Source: Peptacetobacter hominis (GTDB lineage Bacteria > Bacillota > Clostridia > Peptostreptococcales > Peptostreptococcaceae). Taken from it: a DNA stretch of 64,000 bases. The translations under genes were made by a program, and so were the position numbers. Location: assembly GCF_006861675.1 (NCBI RefSeq), contig NZ_SGJB01000008.1, positions 44,656-108,655 on the forward strand. Direction: 5' to 3'. The notes under the pieces are model-generated. The model made no database searches, had not been told where the DNA came from, and worked only from the letters and a program-made list of their open reading frames with translations. Positions 48,410-55,732 of the stretch are shown here, in pieces (position 1 is the first letter of the stretch; the number at the start of each line of letters is the position of its first letter).

Positions 48410-48760
48410 CTATTTTACTCTTATACCCTGTACATTTATATCTATTTTGTTTACTTTTACACCGACAGTGTTTTCAACTGTATATTTTATCTTATCTATT
48501 ATGTTGTTTGCAACAGTTGATATATTTACACCGTACTGCATAACTACAAAAAGCTCTATTTCTACGGCATTATCTTCTGCTTCTTCAACTTTTACACCCT
48601 TTGTTGCGTTTTCCCCTTTTAAAAGTTCAACTATTCCCTTTGTTCTAGACGCAAGACCTACAAGTCCGTAGCTCTCCATAGCCGCCTTGTATGCGACCTG
48701 TGCTATTACATGTTTATCTATCTCTATGCATCCATATTCGTTTATTATTTTAGCGGTCAT
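48410..48760 (-). CDS. Asp23/Gls24 family protein (YloU)
   Basis: Asp23-domain protein, 116 residues (VIAQVAYKAAMESYGLVGLA; VVMQYGVNISTVANNIIDKIKYTVENTVGVKV). It is the conserved neighbour of fakA, with rpmB divergent. The family is tied to envelope homeostasis. GAGGAGG precedes the ATG at 48760. It is a second paralogue of the Asp23 protein at 19143-19484. Confidence 0.92.
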   Translation of the reverse strand: MTAKIINEYGCIEIDKHVIAQVAYKAAMESYGLVGLASRTKGIVELLKGENATKGVKVEEAEDNAVEIELFVVMQYGVNISTVANNIIDKIKYTVENTVGVKVNKIDINVQGIRVK

Positions 48761-48996
48761 ACTATGAACCTCCTCTGATTTTTAATTTTATAAATCAATA
48801 CTATCTTATTTTTATACCTCAAAATAGTACTCTACAAACATATAATACTACAAAAACGCTCTTATTTAAAGCAGTTGAGTATAATTTAGTTTTATTTTCA
48901 ATATTGCTCTTTACTTTAGGTGATTTTATATATATAATATTTTATATTATAGGCACAGATTCTTCAATACATTGTGTGCCTTGTGCAATTTTGTCT

Positions 48997-49025
48997 TGCA
49001 ATACATTATCTTTTATGATAATATA
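48997..49025 (+). promoter_or_regulatory. rpmB promoter
   Basis: TTGCAA (48997-49002), 17-base spacer, TAATAT (49020-49025). The 320-base divergent gap 48761-49080 also holds a GGCACA/TGTGCC hairpin (48952-48981) and a direct repeat CAATACATT at 48966-48974 and 49000-49008, the second overlapping the -35. Confidence 0.6.
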
Positions 49026-49080
49026 TATATGTTTTTAGTCTTTAATATAGTTATTCATTTTTTAAGGAGGTGTACGGAAA

Positions 49081-49269
49081 ATGTCAAGAGTATGTAGCGT
49101 ATGTGGTAAAGGAAAACATTCAGGAAATAAAGTATCACACTCAAATAAACACAACAAAAGAACTTGGTCAGCAAACTTAAGATCTGTTAGAGCTATAGTG
49201 GACGGAACTCCAAAAAGAGTAAAAGTTTGTACTAGATGTTTACGTTCTGGAAAAGTTGAAAGAGCTTAG
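49081..49269 (+). CDS. rpmB: 50S ribosomal protein L28
   Basis: L28, 62 residues: MSRVCSVCGKGKHSGNKVSH, then WSANLRSVRAIVDGTPKRVK and CTRCLRSGKV. It has four cysteines in two pairs (zinc-binding C+ form), matching the C+ L32 in this window. AAGGAGGTG precedes the ATG. It is divergent from the yloU-fakA pair, the conserved order. Confidence 0.97.
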   Translation: MSRVCSVCGKGKHSGNKVSHSNKHNKRTWSANLRSVRAIVDGTPKRVKVCTRCLRSGKVERA

Positions 49270-49284
49270 TTCGGTGATAATTCA

Positions 49285-49313
49285 ATGGTCTATCTTTGAT
49301 AGGCCATTTTTTA
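49285..49313 (+). terminator. rpmB terminator
   Basis: ATGGTCTATC/GATAGGCCAT with a 3-base loop followed by TTTTT, 16 bases after the rpmB stop. Confidence 0.9.
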
Positions 49314-49322
49314 TTGTATTTT

Positions 49323-49386
49323 AATAAAAGTATAGGGATTTGTTTGCGCAGTTTCCTGCGACGTCACAAATCCCTATACTTTTATT
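49323..49386. repeat. Perfect 21-bp inverted repeat between convergent rpmB and rluD
   Basis: Arms at 49323-49343 and 49366-49386 are exact reverse complements (AATAAAAGTATAGGGATTTG plus one more base), enclosing a 22-base loop that itself contains CGCAG/CTGCG. A T-run follows on the plus strand and short A/T runs on the other side. It could be a bidirectional terminator or a mobile-element remnant. Confidence 0.8.
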
Positions 49387-49450
49387 TTTTTCTTTTAACA
49401 ATTACAGTTCTACAGTATTTTCATCTGTAGTTTTTCGCTCAAAACCATCA

Positions 49451-50380
49451 TTATAGTTTTCTAAGCTTTTCTATAAGTTCCTTAAAATAATCCGGAAGTT
49501 CAGAGTCGAATTCTATATACTCACCTGTAGTCGGATGGATAAATCCTAGTTTTTTGGCATGCAACATCTGTCCATTTAATTTGAACTTGTGTTTTGGATT
49601 CTTTGGTCCATACACAGGATCTCCAACAAGTGGATGATTTATCGACATCGAGTGAACTCTTATCTGATGAGTTCTTCCCGTTTCAAGAGTAGCTCTGACA
49701 TGAGTATAACCGTTGAATCTTTCTATAACTTCAAAATGCGTTACAGCATTTCTTCCATCTGGAACTATTGCCATTTTCAGTCTGTCCTTTGGATTTCTTC
49801 CTATCGGTCTATCAACTGTCACCTTGTCTTCCTTGAACACTCCATGACATATAAATTCGTACTCTCTCTTTATTGAATGTACTTTCAGCTGTTCAGCCAG
49901 ACTATTATGTGCATTGTTGTTTTTTGCAATCATAAGTATTCCCGATGTATCCTTGTCTATACGATGAACTATTCCCGGCCTTATTACTCCATTTATAGAA
50001 GAAAGATTCTCTCCACAATGATAAAGTATCGCATTTACAAGTGTCCCATCAAAATTTCCAGGAGCTGGATGCACTACCATTCCCTGAGGTTTATTTACTA
50101 TTATTACATCGTCATCTTCGTATACTATATCTATCGGTATATTCTGAGGCTCTACCTCCAGCACTTTTGGTGCAGGTATTTCTATTGAAATTCTATCGTC
50201 CTCTTTTACCTGATATTTTGCTTTCTGAACCTTTCCGTTCACTTCAGCCTTTTTTTCTTTTATTATCTTCTGTATATAGCTTCTGGACATATCACCAAAC
50301 TGTTCAGAAAGATAAACATCCAGTCTATCCCCTTCTTCTTCCTCTGTTACAAGGAATGTTTTTATATCATTATTTTCCAT
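49451..50380 (-). CDS. rluD: RluD-family 23S rRNA pseudouridine synthase
   Basis: RluA/RluD family, 309 residues: N-terminal S4 domain (about 12-70) and catalytic domain with the HRIDKDTSGIL motif (catalytic Asp). QIRVHSMSINHPLVGDPVYG is the usual C-terminal signature. It overlaps lspA by 11 bases, the standard lspA-rluD pair of Firmicutes, supporting the YlyB ortholog assignment. GAGGTG precedes the ATG. Confidence 0.93.
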   Translation of the reverse strand: MENNDIKTFLVTEEEEGDRLDVYLSEQFGDMSRSYIQKIIKEKKAEVNGKVQKAKYQVKEDDRISIEIPAPKVLEVEPQNIPIDIVYEDDDVIIVNKPQGMVVHPAPGNFDGTLVNAILYHCGENLSSINGVIRPGIVHRIDKDTSGILMIAKNNNAHNSLAEQLKVHSIKREYEFICHGVFKEDKVTVDRPIGRNPKDRLKMAIVPDGRNAVTHFEVIERFNGYTHVRATLETGRTHQIRVHSMSINHPLVGDPVYGPKNPKHKFKLNGQMLHAKKLGFIHPTTGEYIEFDSELPDYFKELIEKLRKL

Positions 50381-50843
50381 GCTTCACCTCTATCTTTTTC
50401 TCATCTGAATATAATATCACATATATACATAAAAGTATTGTTCCGCACACTATAAGTACATCAGCAAAGTTGAAAACATACTGCCATATTATTCTGAAGT
50501 CAAAATAATCAACTACAAATCCCAGCCTTATTCTATCTATAAGGTTTCCTATAGCACCGGCAACTATCATTATTATTGAAGCTTTTCCTACTATATTTAT
50601 TCTTTCTCTGTTTTTGTGAAGATAGCCAAGTGCTATTATCGTAGCTATAAGTGCCACCAATGCCAGAAAATACTGCTGATTTTTAAGCATACCAAAAGCT
50701 GCTCCTCTGTTTTCTACATATGTCAAATGAAAAACATCGTTTATTATAGGTATTGTTCCTACAGTTTTAAGCCCGTTTAATACCCGTACTTTTATAACCT
50801 GATCTATAGCTATAAGAATAGCTATTATAATCTCGTATATCAC
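50370..50843 (-). CDS. lspA: Lipoprotein signal peptidase II
   Basis: LspA, 157 residues, four membrane segments; cleaves prolipoproteins before the lipid-modified Cys. The aspartyl motifs are AGAIGNLIDRIRLGFVVDYFD and FNFADVLIVCG. The start is GTG at 50843 after AAAGGGG. At least three lipoproteins of this window would be its substrates. Confidence 0.96.
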   Translation of the reverse strand: MIYEIIIAILIAIDQVIKVRVLNGLKTVGTIPIINDVFHLTYVENRGAAFGMLKNQQYFLALVALIATIIALGYLHKNRERINIVGKASIIMIVAGAIGNLIDRIRLGFVVDYFDFRIIWQYVFNFADVLIVCGTILLCIYVILYSDEKKIEVKHGK

Positions 50844-50876
50844 TTTTTAACCCCTTTCTACCAGTATTATATATCG

Positions 50877-50905
50877 ATTTTATATTATATTTTATTATTG
50901 TGCAA
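50877..50905 (-). promoter_or_regulatory. lspA-rluD promoter
   Basis: Minus strand: TTGCAC (50900-50905), 17-base spacer, TAAAAT (50877-50882), about 35 bases upstream of the GTG start. Confidence 0.5.
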
Positions 50906-50953
50906 CTTTATACATATAGTTTTTGTACGAATTTACTATGTTAATATATCACC

Positions 50954-51637
50954 CTATATCCTTTCAAGTACAATATGTACGACATACAGAGCTGCTGCAA
51001 AAGCTGCAAATAAAAATATATTAACAGTGAAAACTGCTCCTTTTAGAATATGATCTACGATAATAGAAAACAAAACCAAAGCTAATCCTACAAAAACACC
51101 ATATAAAGCTGAAGTCATTTTTCCTGGTTCTTTTTTCTCTACAAATACATTCATGCAAATATATCTTATAATCATATAGGCAACTATTACTATAACCGCT
51201 GTCGATACGAAAAATCCGTATGAAATTTCCATAGTTAAATCAGGCTTCACACCTTTTATAAAATCTGCTGCCATTTTCCATGTATCTGGAGATAAAAATA
51301 TATTTATCAAAGAAAGCATAGATAATGACAAACACACTATATCAAAAAACTCTATGATTCTTTCTTTTGCAGTCCTCTTCGGAAGCGATTCTATTATACT
51401 GTCACAAAACTCTTTATAATCTCCTCCTATAACATCATCTATATTTTCACCTCTGTTCTGTGCATCTATAATCATCTCTGATATATCCCTTCTGACAACT
51501 TCCCGGTTGTACTCCGATATATCGGCAATTTTTATATAACATACAATATCTGTAAATACCGCCTGATTCTCCTCACTTATCATTTCATCCAGCTTATTGT
51601 TGTAATACTGAAGTTCTTTTAATTTATTCTTTTTCAT
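50954..51637 (-). CDS. PadR-associated membrane protein
   Basis: Protein of 227 residues: a helical cytoplasmic N-terminal part (about 1-90) and four membrane segments (about 92-112, 133-157, 175-197, 205-222). It resembles the DUF1048/DUF1129-like membrane proteins often encoded with PadR regulators; I am not certain of the family. It overlaps the PadR gene by 14 bases, so it is probably the gene controlled by that repressor. The function is unknown. Confidence 0.6.
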   Translation of the reverse strand: MKKNKLKELQYYNNKLDEMISEENQAVFTDIVCYIKIADISEYNREVVRRDISEMIIDAQNRGENIDDVIGGDYKEFCDSIIESLPKRTAKERIIEFFDIVCLSLSMLSLINIFLSPDTWKMAADFIKGVKPDLTMEISYGFFVSTAVIVIVAYMIIRYICMNVFVEKKEPGKMTSALYGVFVGLALVLFSIIVDHILKGAVFTVNIFLFAAFAAALYVVHIVLERI

Positions 51638-51959
51638 AACCTACACCTCCAAATAGATTATTTATCGCCTTTGAAAGCTCGCTCCAACTCTCATAAAAGT
51701 TCTCTATCTCACATATTCCTGCATCTGTTATTCTAAAATACTTTCTCTTTGGACCTACAGATGATTCTCTGTATTCCGCCTCTATCATTCCATTTTTCTG
51801 AAGTCTCAGAAGCATAGGATATATAGTACCCTCAGAAATATTTTCAAATCCGTATGATTTTAATTTTTCGGATATCTCATATCCATATGTTTCATTCTCG
51901 CTTATTATTTTTAGGATACATCCTTCCAGAGTTCCCTTTAGCATCTGTGATGTTATCAT
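51624..51959 (-). CDS. PadR family transcriptional regulator
   Basis: PadR-type winged-helix regulator, 111 residues: MLKGTLEGCILKIISENETYGYEISEKLKSYGF and EGTIYPMLLRLQKNGMIEAEYRES, with the family's GxxYG and TIYP motifs. A C-terminal helix is for dimerisation. It lies before a membrane protein gene and has a 15-bp inverted repeat over its promoter, indicating autoregulation. AGGTGG precedes the ATG at 51959. Confidence 0.92.
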   Translation of the reverse strand: MITSQMLKGTLEGCILKIISENETYGYEISEKLKSYGFENISEGTIYPMLLRLQKNGMIEAEYRESSVGPKRKYFRITDAGICEIENFYESWSELSKAINNLFGGVGYEKE

Positions 51960-51970
51960 CGTATCACCAC

Positions 51971-52016
51971 CTATCTTGTATTACATAGTACCTAACTATA
52001 TTGTAATACAAGATAG
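51971..52016 (-). promoter_or_regulatory. Operator-like inverted repeat of PadR operon
   Basis: Perfect 15-base arms CTATCTTGTATTACA (51971-51985) and TGTAATACAAGATAG (52002-52016), 16 bases apart, 12 bases upstream of the PadR start. Possible promoter hexamers (TTGTAT and TACTAT) lie inside it, so binding would block transcription. Confidence 0.75.
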
Positions 52017-52082
52017 TATATAAATCAAATTTCAAAACACATAAAAATCTCTATTTTCGAATGTTAAACCGCATATTCAGAC

Positions 52083-52121
52083 AAAAAAAATAAGGCAATA
52101 CACAAACATATGCACTGCCTT
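52083..52121 (-). terminator. trpS terminator
   Basis: Arms AAGGCAGTGCA/TGTATTGCCTT (52111-52121 and 52092-52102) and a run of eight T on the minus strand, after trpS. Confidence 0.85.
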
Positions 52122-52138
52122 TAATCTCATATAAAATA

Positions 52139-53140
52139 TTAATATTTTCTTTCAAGGAATCCAACTTTTCTATATACTTTTCTAAGAGTTTTTCTTGCTT
52201 TTGCTTCTGCCTTCTGAGCGCCCTCTGAGTATATTTTTTCAAGATAATCTTTATTGTTTAAAAGATATAGATATTTTTCTCTCATAGGTTCTAATGCTCC
52301 TACTATAACTTCTGCTGTATCTGTTTTGAAGTCTCCATATCCTTTTCCTTCGTACATTTTTACGATCTCATCAACAGGTTTTCCTGAAAGAGCTGAATAT
52401 ATATCAAGAAGGTTTTTTATACCAGGCTGTTCAGGAGAATATCTTACAACTCCCTCAGAGTCTGTAACACTTCTTTTTATTTTTCTTCTTATTGTATCTG
52501 GATCATCTTCAAGAAGTATAAACGCATTTTCGTTGCTGTCTGACTTACTCATTTTCTTTGTAGGTTCCTGAAGACTCATTACTCTTGCTCCACCTTTTGG
52601 ATAATACCCTTCAGGTATTTTGAATGTAGGTGAGTATCTGTTGTTGAATCTGTTTGCAAGGTCTCTTGCAAGCTCAAGATGCTGTTTCTGGTCATCACCA
52701 ACAGGAACAAGATCTGTCTGATATAAAAGTATATCTGCTGCCATAAGAACAGGGTATGTAAACAGACCTGCATTCAGGTTAGCTTCAGATTTCTGAGACT
52801 TGTCCTTGAACTGAGTCATTCTGCTAAGCTCTCCCATATATGTCATAGTGTTTAAAACCCACATAAGTTCAAGATGCTCTTTTACATGAGACTGTATAAA
52901 TATAGTATTTTTCTCTGGATCAAGTCCACATGCTATATACTGTGCAAGAAGTTTCATTGCATTTTCTCTAAGTACTTTTGCCTCCTGTGGAACTGTTATC
53001 GCATGAAGGTCTACTACACTGAAGAAACACTCGTATTCGTTCTGAAGTTCAGTCCAGTTTTTTATAGCTCCAAGGTAGTTTCCAAGTGTCATCTTACCAG
53101 ATGGCTGAGCACCACTGAATATTATTTTCTTTTCATCCAT
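52139..53140 (-). CDS. trpS: Tryptophanyl-tRNA synthetase
   Basis: Class I aminoacyl-tRNA synthetase, 333 residues. The HIGH-equivalent segment is PSGKMTLGNYLGA (residues about 13-25); the KMSKS motif is KKMSKSD (about 194-200); GDDQKQHLELARD and PTFKIPEG are typical of TrpRS. The ATG at 53140 (MDEKKIIFSG) is preferred over 53149 because of spacing to AAAGGA. It lies 106 bases downstream of mtnN with no visible terminator between, so the Trp-type T-box ahead of mtnN may control it. Confidence 0.96.
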   Translation of the reverse strand: MDEKKIIFSGAQPSGKMTLGNYLGAIKNWTELQNEYECFFSVVDLHAITVPQEAKVLRENAMKLLAQYIACGLDPEKNTIFIQSHVKEHLELMWVLNTMTYMGELSRMTQFKDKSQKSEANLNAGLFTYPVLMAADILLYQTDLVPVGDDQKQHLELARDLANRFNNRYSPTFKIPEGYYPKGGARVMSLQEPTKKMSKSDSNENAFILLEDDPDTIRRKIKRSVTDSEGVVRYSPEQPGIKNLLDIYSALSGKPVDEIVKMYEGKGYGDFKTDTAEVIVGALEPMREKYLYLLNNKDYLEKIYSEGAQKAEAKARKTLRKVYRKVGFLERKY

Positions 53141-53255
53141 TTGTATCATTCCTTTCTATGAATTATTCATACTTGTTTGCTAATCAATTTCCAGTTATAT
53201 AATTTATATTTTATTGAAATTTTCTTATTAATATTTTTATAGATATTTTCTTTTA

Positions 53256-53954
53256 TTAAAGAGTTTCAAGCATATCCATTACTATATTTGCAGATGTTAC
53301 AGCCGCTATTTTGGCAAATTCATCAAAAGATACTTCGGCACTTCCATCTGCCTTATCTGACATAGATCTTATTATTACATAAGGAGTTTTGTTCAGATAA
53401 CATACATGTGCCATTGCTGCTCCTTCCATTTCACAGCAGTAAGCGTTAAAGTCATTTACAAGTTCTTCTTTGACAGCCATATCAGCGACAAATAAATCTC
53501 CTGTCGCTATTCTACCTCTCATAACCTTATGTCCTTTATTTTCTTTTACAGCTGCATTGTATGCTGCATCTGAAAGTTTTTCGTCTGCCTTGAATTCTGA
53601 ACAGTCCATTCTTGGTATAACTCCTTTTGGATCTCCAAAAGCAGTAGTATCCATATCGTACTCAACAGCATCTGTAGATATTACTATATCATTTACATCA
53701 AGCTCATCATGTAAAGCTCCTGCAACACCTATATTTACAAGTGCATCCACTCCGAACTCACTTATAAGCATCTGAGTACACATAGCAGAGTTTACTTTAC
53801 CTACTCCACATTTTACAACTACTACATCTTTTCCTCTAAGTTTTCCCTCATAGAAGTCTAGTCCACCTTTTGATATCTTCTCAGCCTCTTCTATTTTTTC
53901 AAGAAGAAGTACTACTTCCTCATCCATAGCACCGATTATTCCTATTTTATTCAT
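53256..53954 (-). CDS. mtnN: 5'-methylthioadenosine/S-adenosylhomocysteine nucleosidase
   Basis: MTA/SAH nucleosidase (Pfs), 232 residues, hydrolysing MTA and SAH to release adenine. Conserved acidic residues are seen in GAMDEEV (Glu near 12), EMEGAAMAHVC (Glu about 172-174) and RSMSDKAD (catalytic Asp about 196). GGAGG precedes the ATG at 53954. It sits between a T-box leader and trpS. Confidence 0.95.
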   Translation of the reverse strand: MNKIGIIGAMDEEVVLLLEKIEEAEKISKGGLDFYEGKLRGKDVVVVKCGVGKVNSAMCTQMLISEFGVDALVNIGVAGALHDELDVNDIVISTDAVEYDMDTTAFGDPKGVIPRMDCSEFKADEKLSDAAYNAAVKENKGHKVMRGRIATGDLFVADMAVKEELVNDFNAYCCEMEGAAMAHVCYLNKTPYVIIRSMSDKADGSAEVSFDEFAKIAAVTSANIVMDMLETL

Positions 53955-53982
53955 ATCCTACCTCCTGTATAAATTTCCAAAT

Positions 53983-54222
53983 AAAAAAGTCCCATGCCGA
54001 AGCATAGGACGATATTATCGTGGTACCACCTAAATTGCACAAATTGTGCCTCTCTTGCGTAACGTGCATAAGCGTCCTGAAATACTGTATTTCCTCCAGG
54101 AATCTCGGGGATCCATTCATAAATCCTATCATTGCCAAACTCTCACCATCGTCGACTCTCTGTATATGAATCGGATATACTACTACTTCCCGTCACAGAC
54201 TTATATATTAATACTATATTTT
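53983..54222 (-). promoter_or_regulatory. T-box leader, specifier UGG (Trp), upstream of mtnN-trpS
   Basis: Minus strand, in order: Stem I with AGTA loop-E 5' strand (GGGAAGTAGTAG, about 54180-54191), GAGAGTCGACGATGGTGAGAG, and the specifier-loop 3' strand GAA-TGG-A (TGG at 54113-54115); then the T-box bulge GGTGGTACCACG (54019-54030) and the terminator hairpin GTCCTATGC/GCATGGGAC (53989-54010) with six T. Stem pairings CGGG/CCCG and ATCC/GGAT place TGG at the specifier position. Uncharged tRNA-Trp is expected to prevent termination. The bulge reads TGGT, which would pair best with an ACCA 3' end; a G73 tRNA would need a G-U pair. Confidence 0.85.
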
Positions 54223-54223
54223 T

Positions 54224-54252
54224 ATAGTATCTTCAAAAAGAGAAGATGTCAA
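54224..54252 (-). promoter_or_regulatory. T-box transcript promoter
   Basis: Minus strand: TTGACA (54247-54252), 17-base spacer, TACTAT (54224-54229). The -35 lies inside the ybjQ terminator hairpin. Confidence 0.8.
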
Positions 54253-54267
54253 GTAAAACATCTTCTC
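54232..54267 (-). terminator. ybjQ terminator
   Basis: Perfect 10-base arms GAGAAGATGT/ACATCTTCTC (54258-54267 and 54240-54249) followed by TTTTT on the minus strand. Confidence 0.85.
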
Positions 54268-54283
54268 CATAGTTTATATCGTA

Positions 54284-54610
54284 TTAATCTCTCTGTATAA
54301 CAACAGCTGTTCCTGACACAGTAACCATAAGCATACCATTATCTGCTCCAAGAACCTCATAGTCAGTATCCACTCCGACAACTGCATTTGCTCCCATTGC
54401 AGAAGCTCTCTGCTCTAGTTCATAAAGTGCCTCTTCTCTGGCTTTTTTAAGCTCGTCTTCATATGAACCTGATCTTCCGCCGAACACATTTCTAAGTCCT
54501 GCAGTAATATCTTTGAAGAAGTTTACTCCTGATACTACCTCTCCATAAACTATACCTTTGTAGTCTACTATTCTATATCCATCTACAGATGGCGTTGTAG
54601 TTATTATCAT
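54284..54610 (-). CDS. YbjQ family (UPF0145) protein
   Basis: YbjQ/UPF0145 protein, 108 residues: [36 protein letters not shown], and the conserved [16 protein letters not shown]. These small proteins may assemble into oligomers; the function is unknown. The ATG at 54610 follows GGAGG and fits family N-termini; the open frame to 54667 is not used. Confidence 0.92.
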   Translation of the reverse strand: MIITTTPSVDGYRIVDYKGIVYGEVVSGVNFFKDITAGLRNVFGGRSGSYEDELKKAREEALYELEQRASAMGANAVVGVDTDYEVLGADNGMLMVTVSGTAVVIQRD

Positions 54611-54694
54611 ACTCTTTCCTCCTTCTGAGAACTGTATTCCATTCTCTATATGGATACTATACGACATATTATTATATAATCCTTTAATTTTTTA

Positions 54695-55345
54695 TTATAT
54701 TATTCCTCTCATTGCAAGAACAACCATTATACATGTAACTATTACAACACCTGCAACTATTACCATACCTGGATGAACTTTACCTTTTTCAACAGTTATA
54801 AGGTCGTCTTTCATAACAGTTTTTCTAAGTGCTGTTACTATAGGTTTGTAGATAAGAAATACTATCGCTGAGTTAAGTCCACCTTTTATAAGGTTGAATG
54901 GAAGTATAGCTGGAACAAGAAGCTCCACAACTGCAGATCTAGGATATCCAAGATAGATAGGAGTTACAAGGTAGTTCCATATTATCATCATAACTGTCAT
55001 AGCAAGTGTACCTGAAACAAGACCTATTATAGAACCTCTAAGTGTTCTGTCTTTTTTGTAGATAAAAGCTGCAGTACATGCAAAAGAACAGCTGGCAAGT
55101 ACATTCATTATAAATCCTATAATACCATCACTACTTATTGTAAAAAGCTCTATCAGAGAAGTTATAAGAGATACTGCTATTGCTGTAAAAGGCCCCCATA
55201 TAAATCCTCCAAGAACTATTATTACGTCCTTTGGACTGTACTCAAGGAAAAGAACCATCGGGATTCTTATAAATGCAACTGCTGCAAAACCAAGCGCAGA
55301 AAGCATCGCTATTGTTGTAAGTTTTCTTGTTGTTAAATTGTTCAT
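54695..55345 (-). CDS. ribU: Riboflavin ECF transporter substrate-binding protein RibU
   Basis: S-component of an energy-coupling factor transporter, 216 residues, six membrane segments. The N-terminal ALGFAAVAFIRIPMV and LEYSPKDVIIVLGGFIWGP segments are typical of RibU. The FMN riboswitch in its leader supports riboflavin as substrate. The shared EcfA/A'/T module is not in the window. The ATG at 55345 follows GGAGG. Confidence 0.93.
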   Translation of the reverse strand: MNNLTTRKLTTIAMLSALGFAAVAFIRIPMVLFLEYSPKDVIIVLGGFIWGPFTAIAVSLITSLIELFTISSDGIIGFIMNVLASCSFACTAAFIYKKDRTLRGSIIGLVSGTLAMTVMMIIWNYLVTPIYLGYPRSAVVELLVPAILPFNLIKGGLNSAIVFLIYKPIVTALRKTVMKDDLITVEKGKVHPGMVIVAGVVIVTCIMVVLAMRGII

Positions 55346-55368
55346 ATTGAACCTCCTCAAAATAAATT

Positions 55369-55403
55369 AACACCTGAAAGTCTCTAAGAGTCTCTCAGGT
55401 GTT
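55369..55403 (-). terminator. Attenuator hairpin of the ribU riboswitch
   Basis: Arms AACACCTGAgAG / CTtTCAGGTGTT (55392-55403 and 55369-55380), then AATTTATTTT on the minus strand, between the FMN aptamer and the ribU ribosome site. This suggests FMN-induced transcription termination. Confidence 0.75.
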
Positions 55404-55498
55404 ATATTTATGTCAATCTCGTTCAATATCTTCAAATATGGTGTAGCATCTTTTTAATTTAAAGTACATCAAAATCGGTATTGCTCTCAATATTAACA

Positions 55499-55632
55499 CA
55501 TCTTCTTCCATCCAGACTATACTGTCGGTTTTGGAATTTCACCAAATCCTGAGCTGAACCTGCCAGCTCCTGCACAACGTGCTCGCGGACTATCACCGCC
55601 GATCGGGAATCTCACCCTGCCCTGAAGACATC
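55499..55632 (-). promoter_or_regulatory. FMN riboswitch (RFN element)
   Basis: Minus strand shows the RFN conserved blocks: CAGGGTGAGATTCCCGA, CGGCGGTGATAGTCCGCGAGC, and GTGAAATTCCAAAACCGACA followed by AGTCTGGATGGAAGAAGA. The ends TCTTC/GAAGA form P1. It regulates ribU 150 bases downstream. Promoter TTGATT (55683-55688), 17-base spacer, TAATCT (55660-55665). This accounts for most of the 387-base gap. Confidence 0.95.
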
Positions 55633-55732
55633 TTAAATTCGATTCAGTTGTCTAGATATAGATTAACACATACTCAAATTAAAATCAAATATTAATTTTC
55701 ACCATTTTCTGATTTATCGCTTATTCGATACA

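Noticed and set aside
52051..52242. Short minus-strand frame overlapping the end of trpS
   Set aside because: It shares DNA with trpS in another frame and runs through the trpS terminator hairpin.
53947..54138. Minus-strand frame of 63 codons before mtnN
   Set aside because: It lies within the T-box leader, covering specifier and antiterminator, so it is RNA structure, not a gene.
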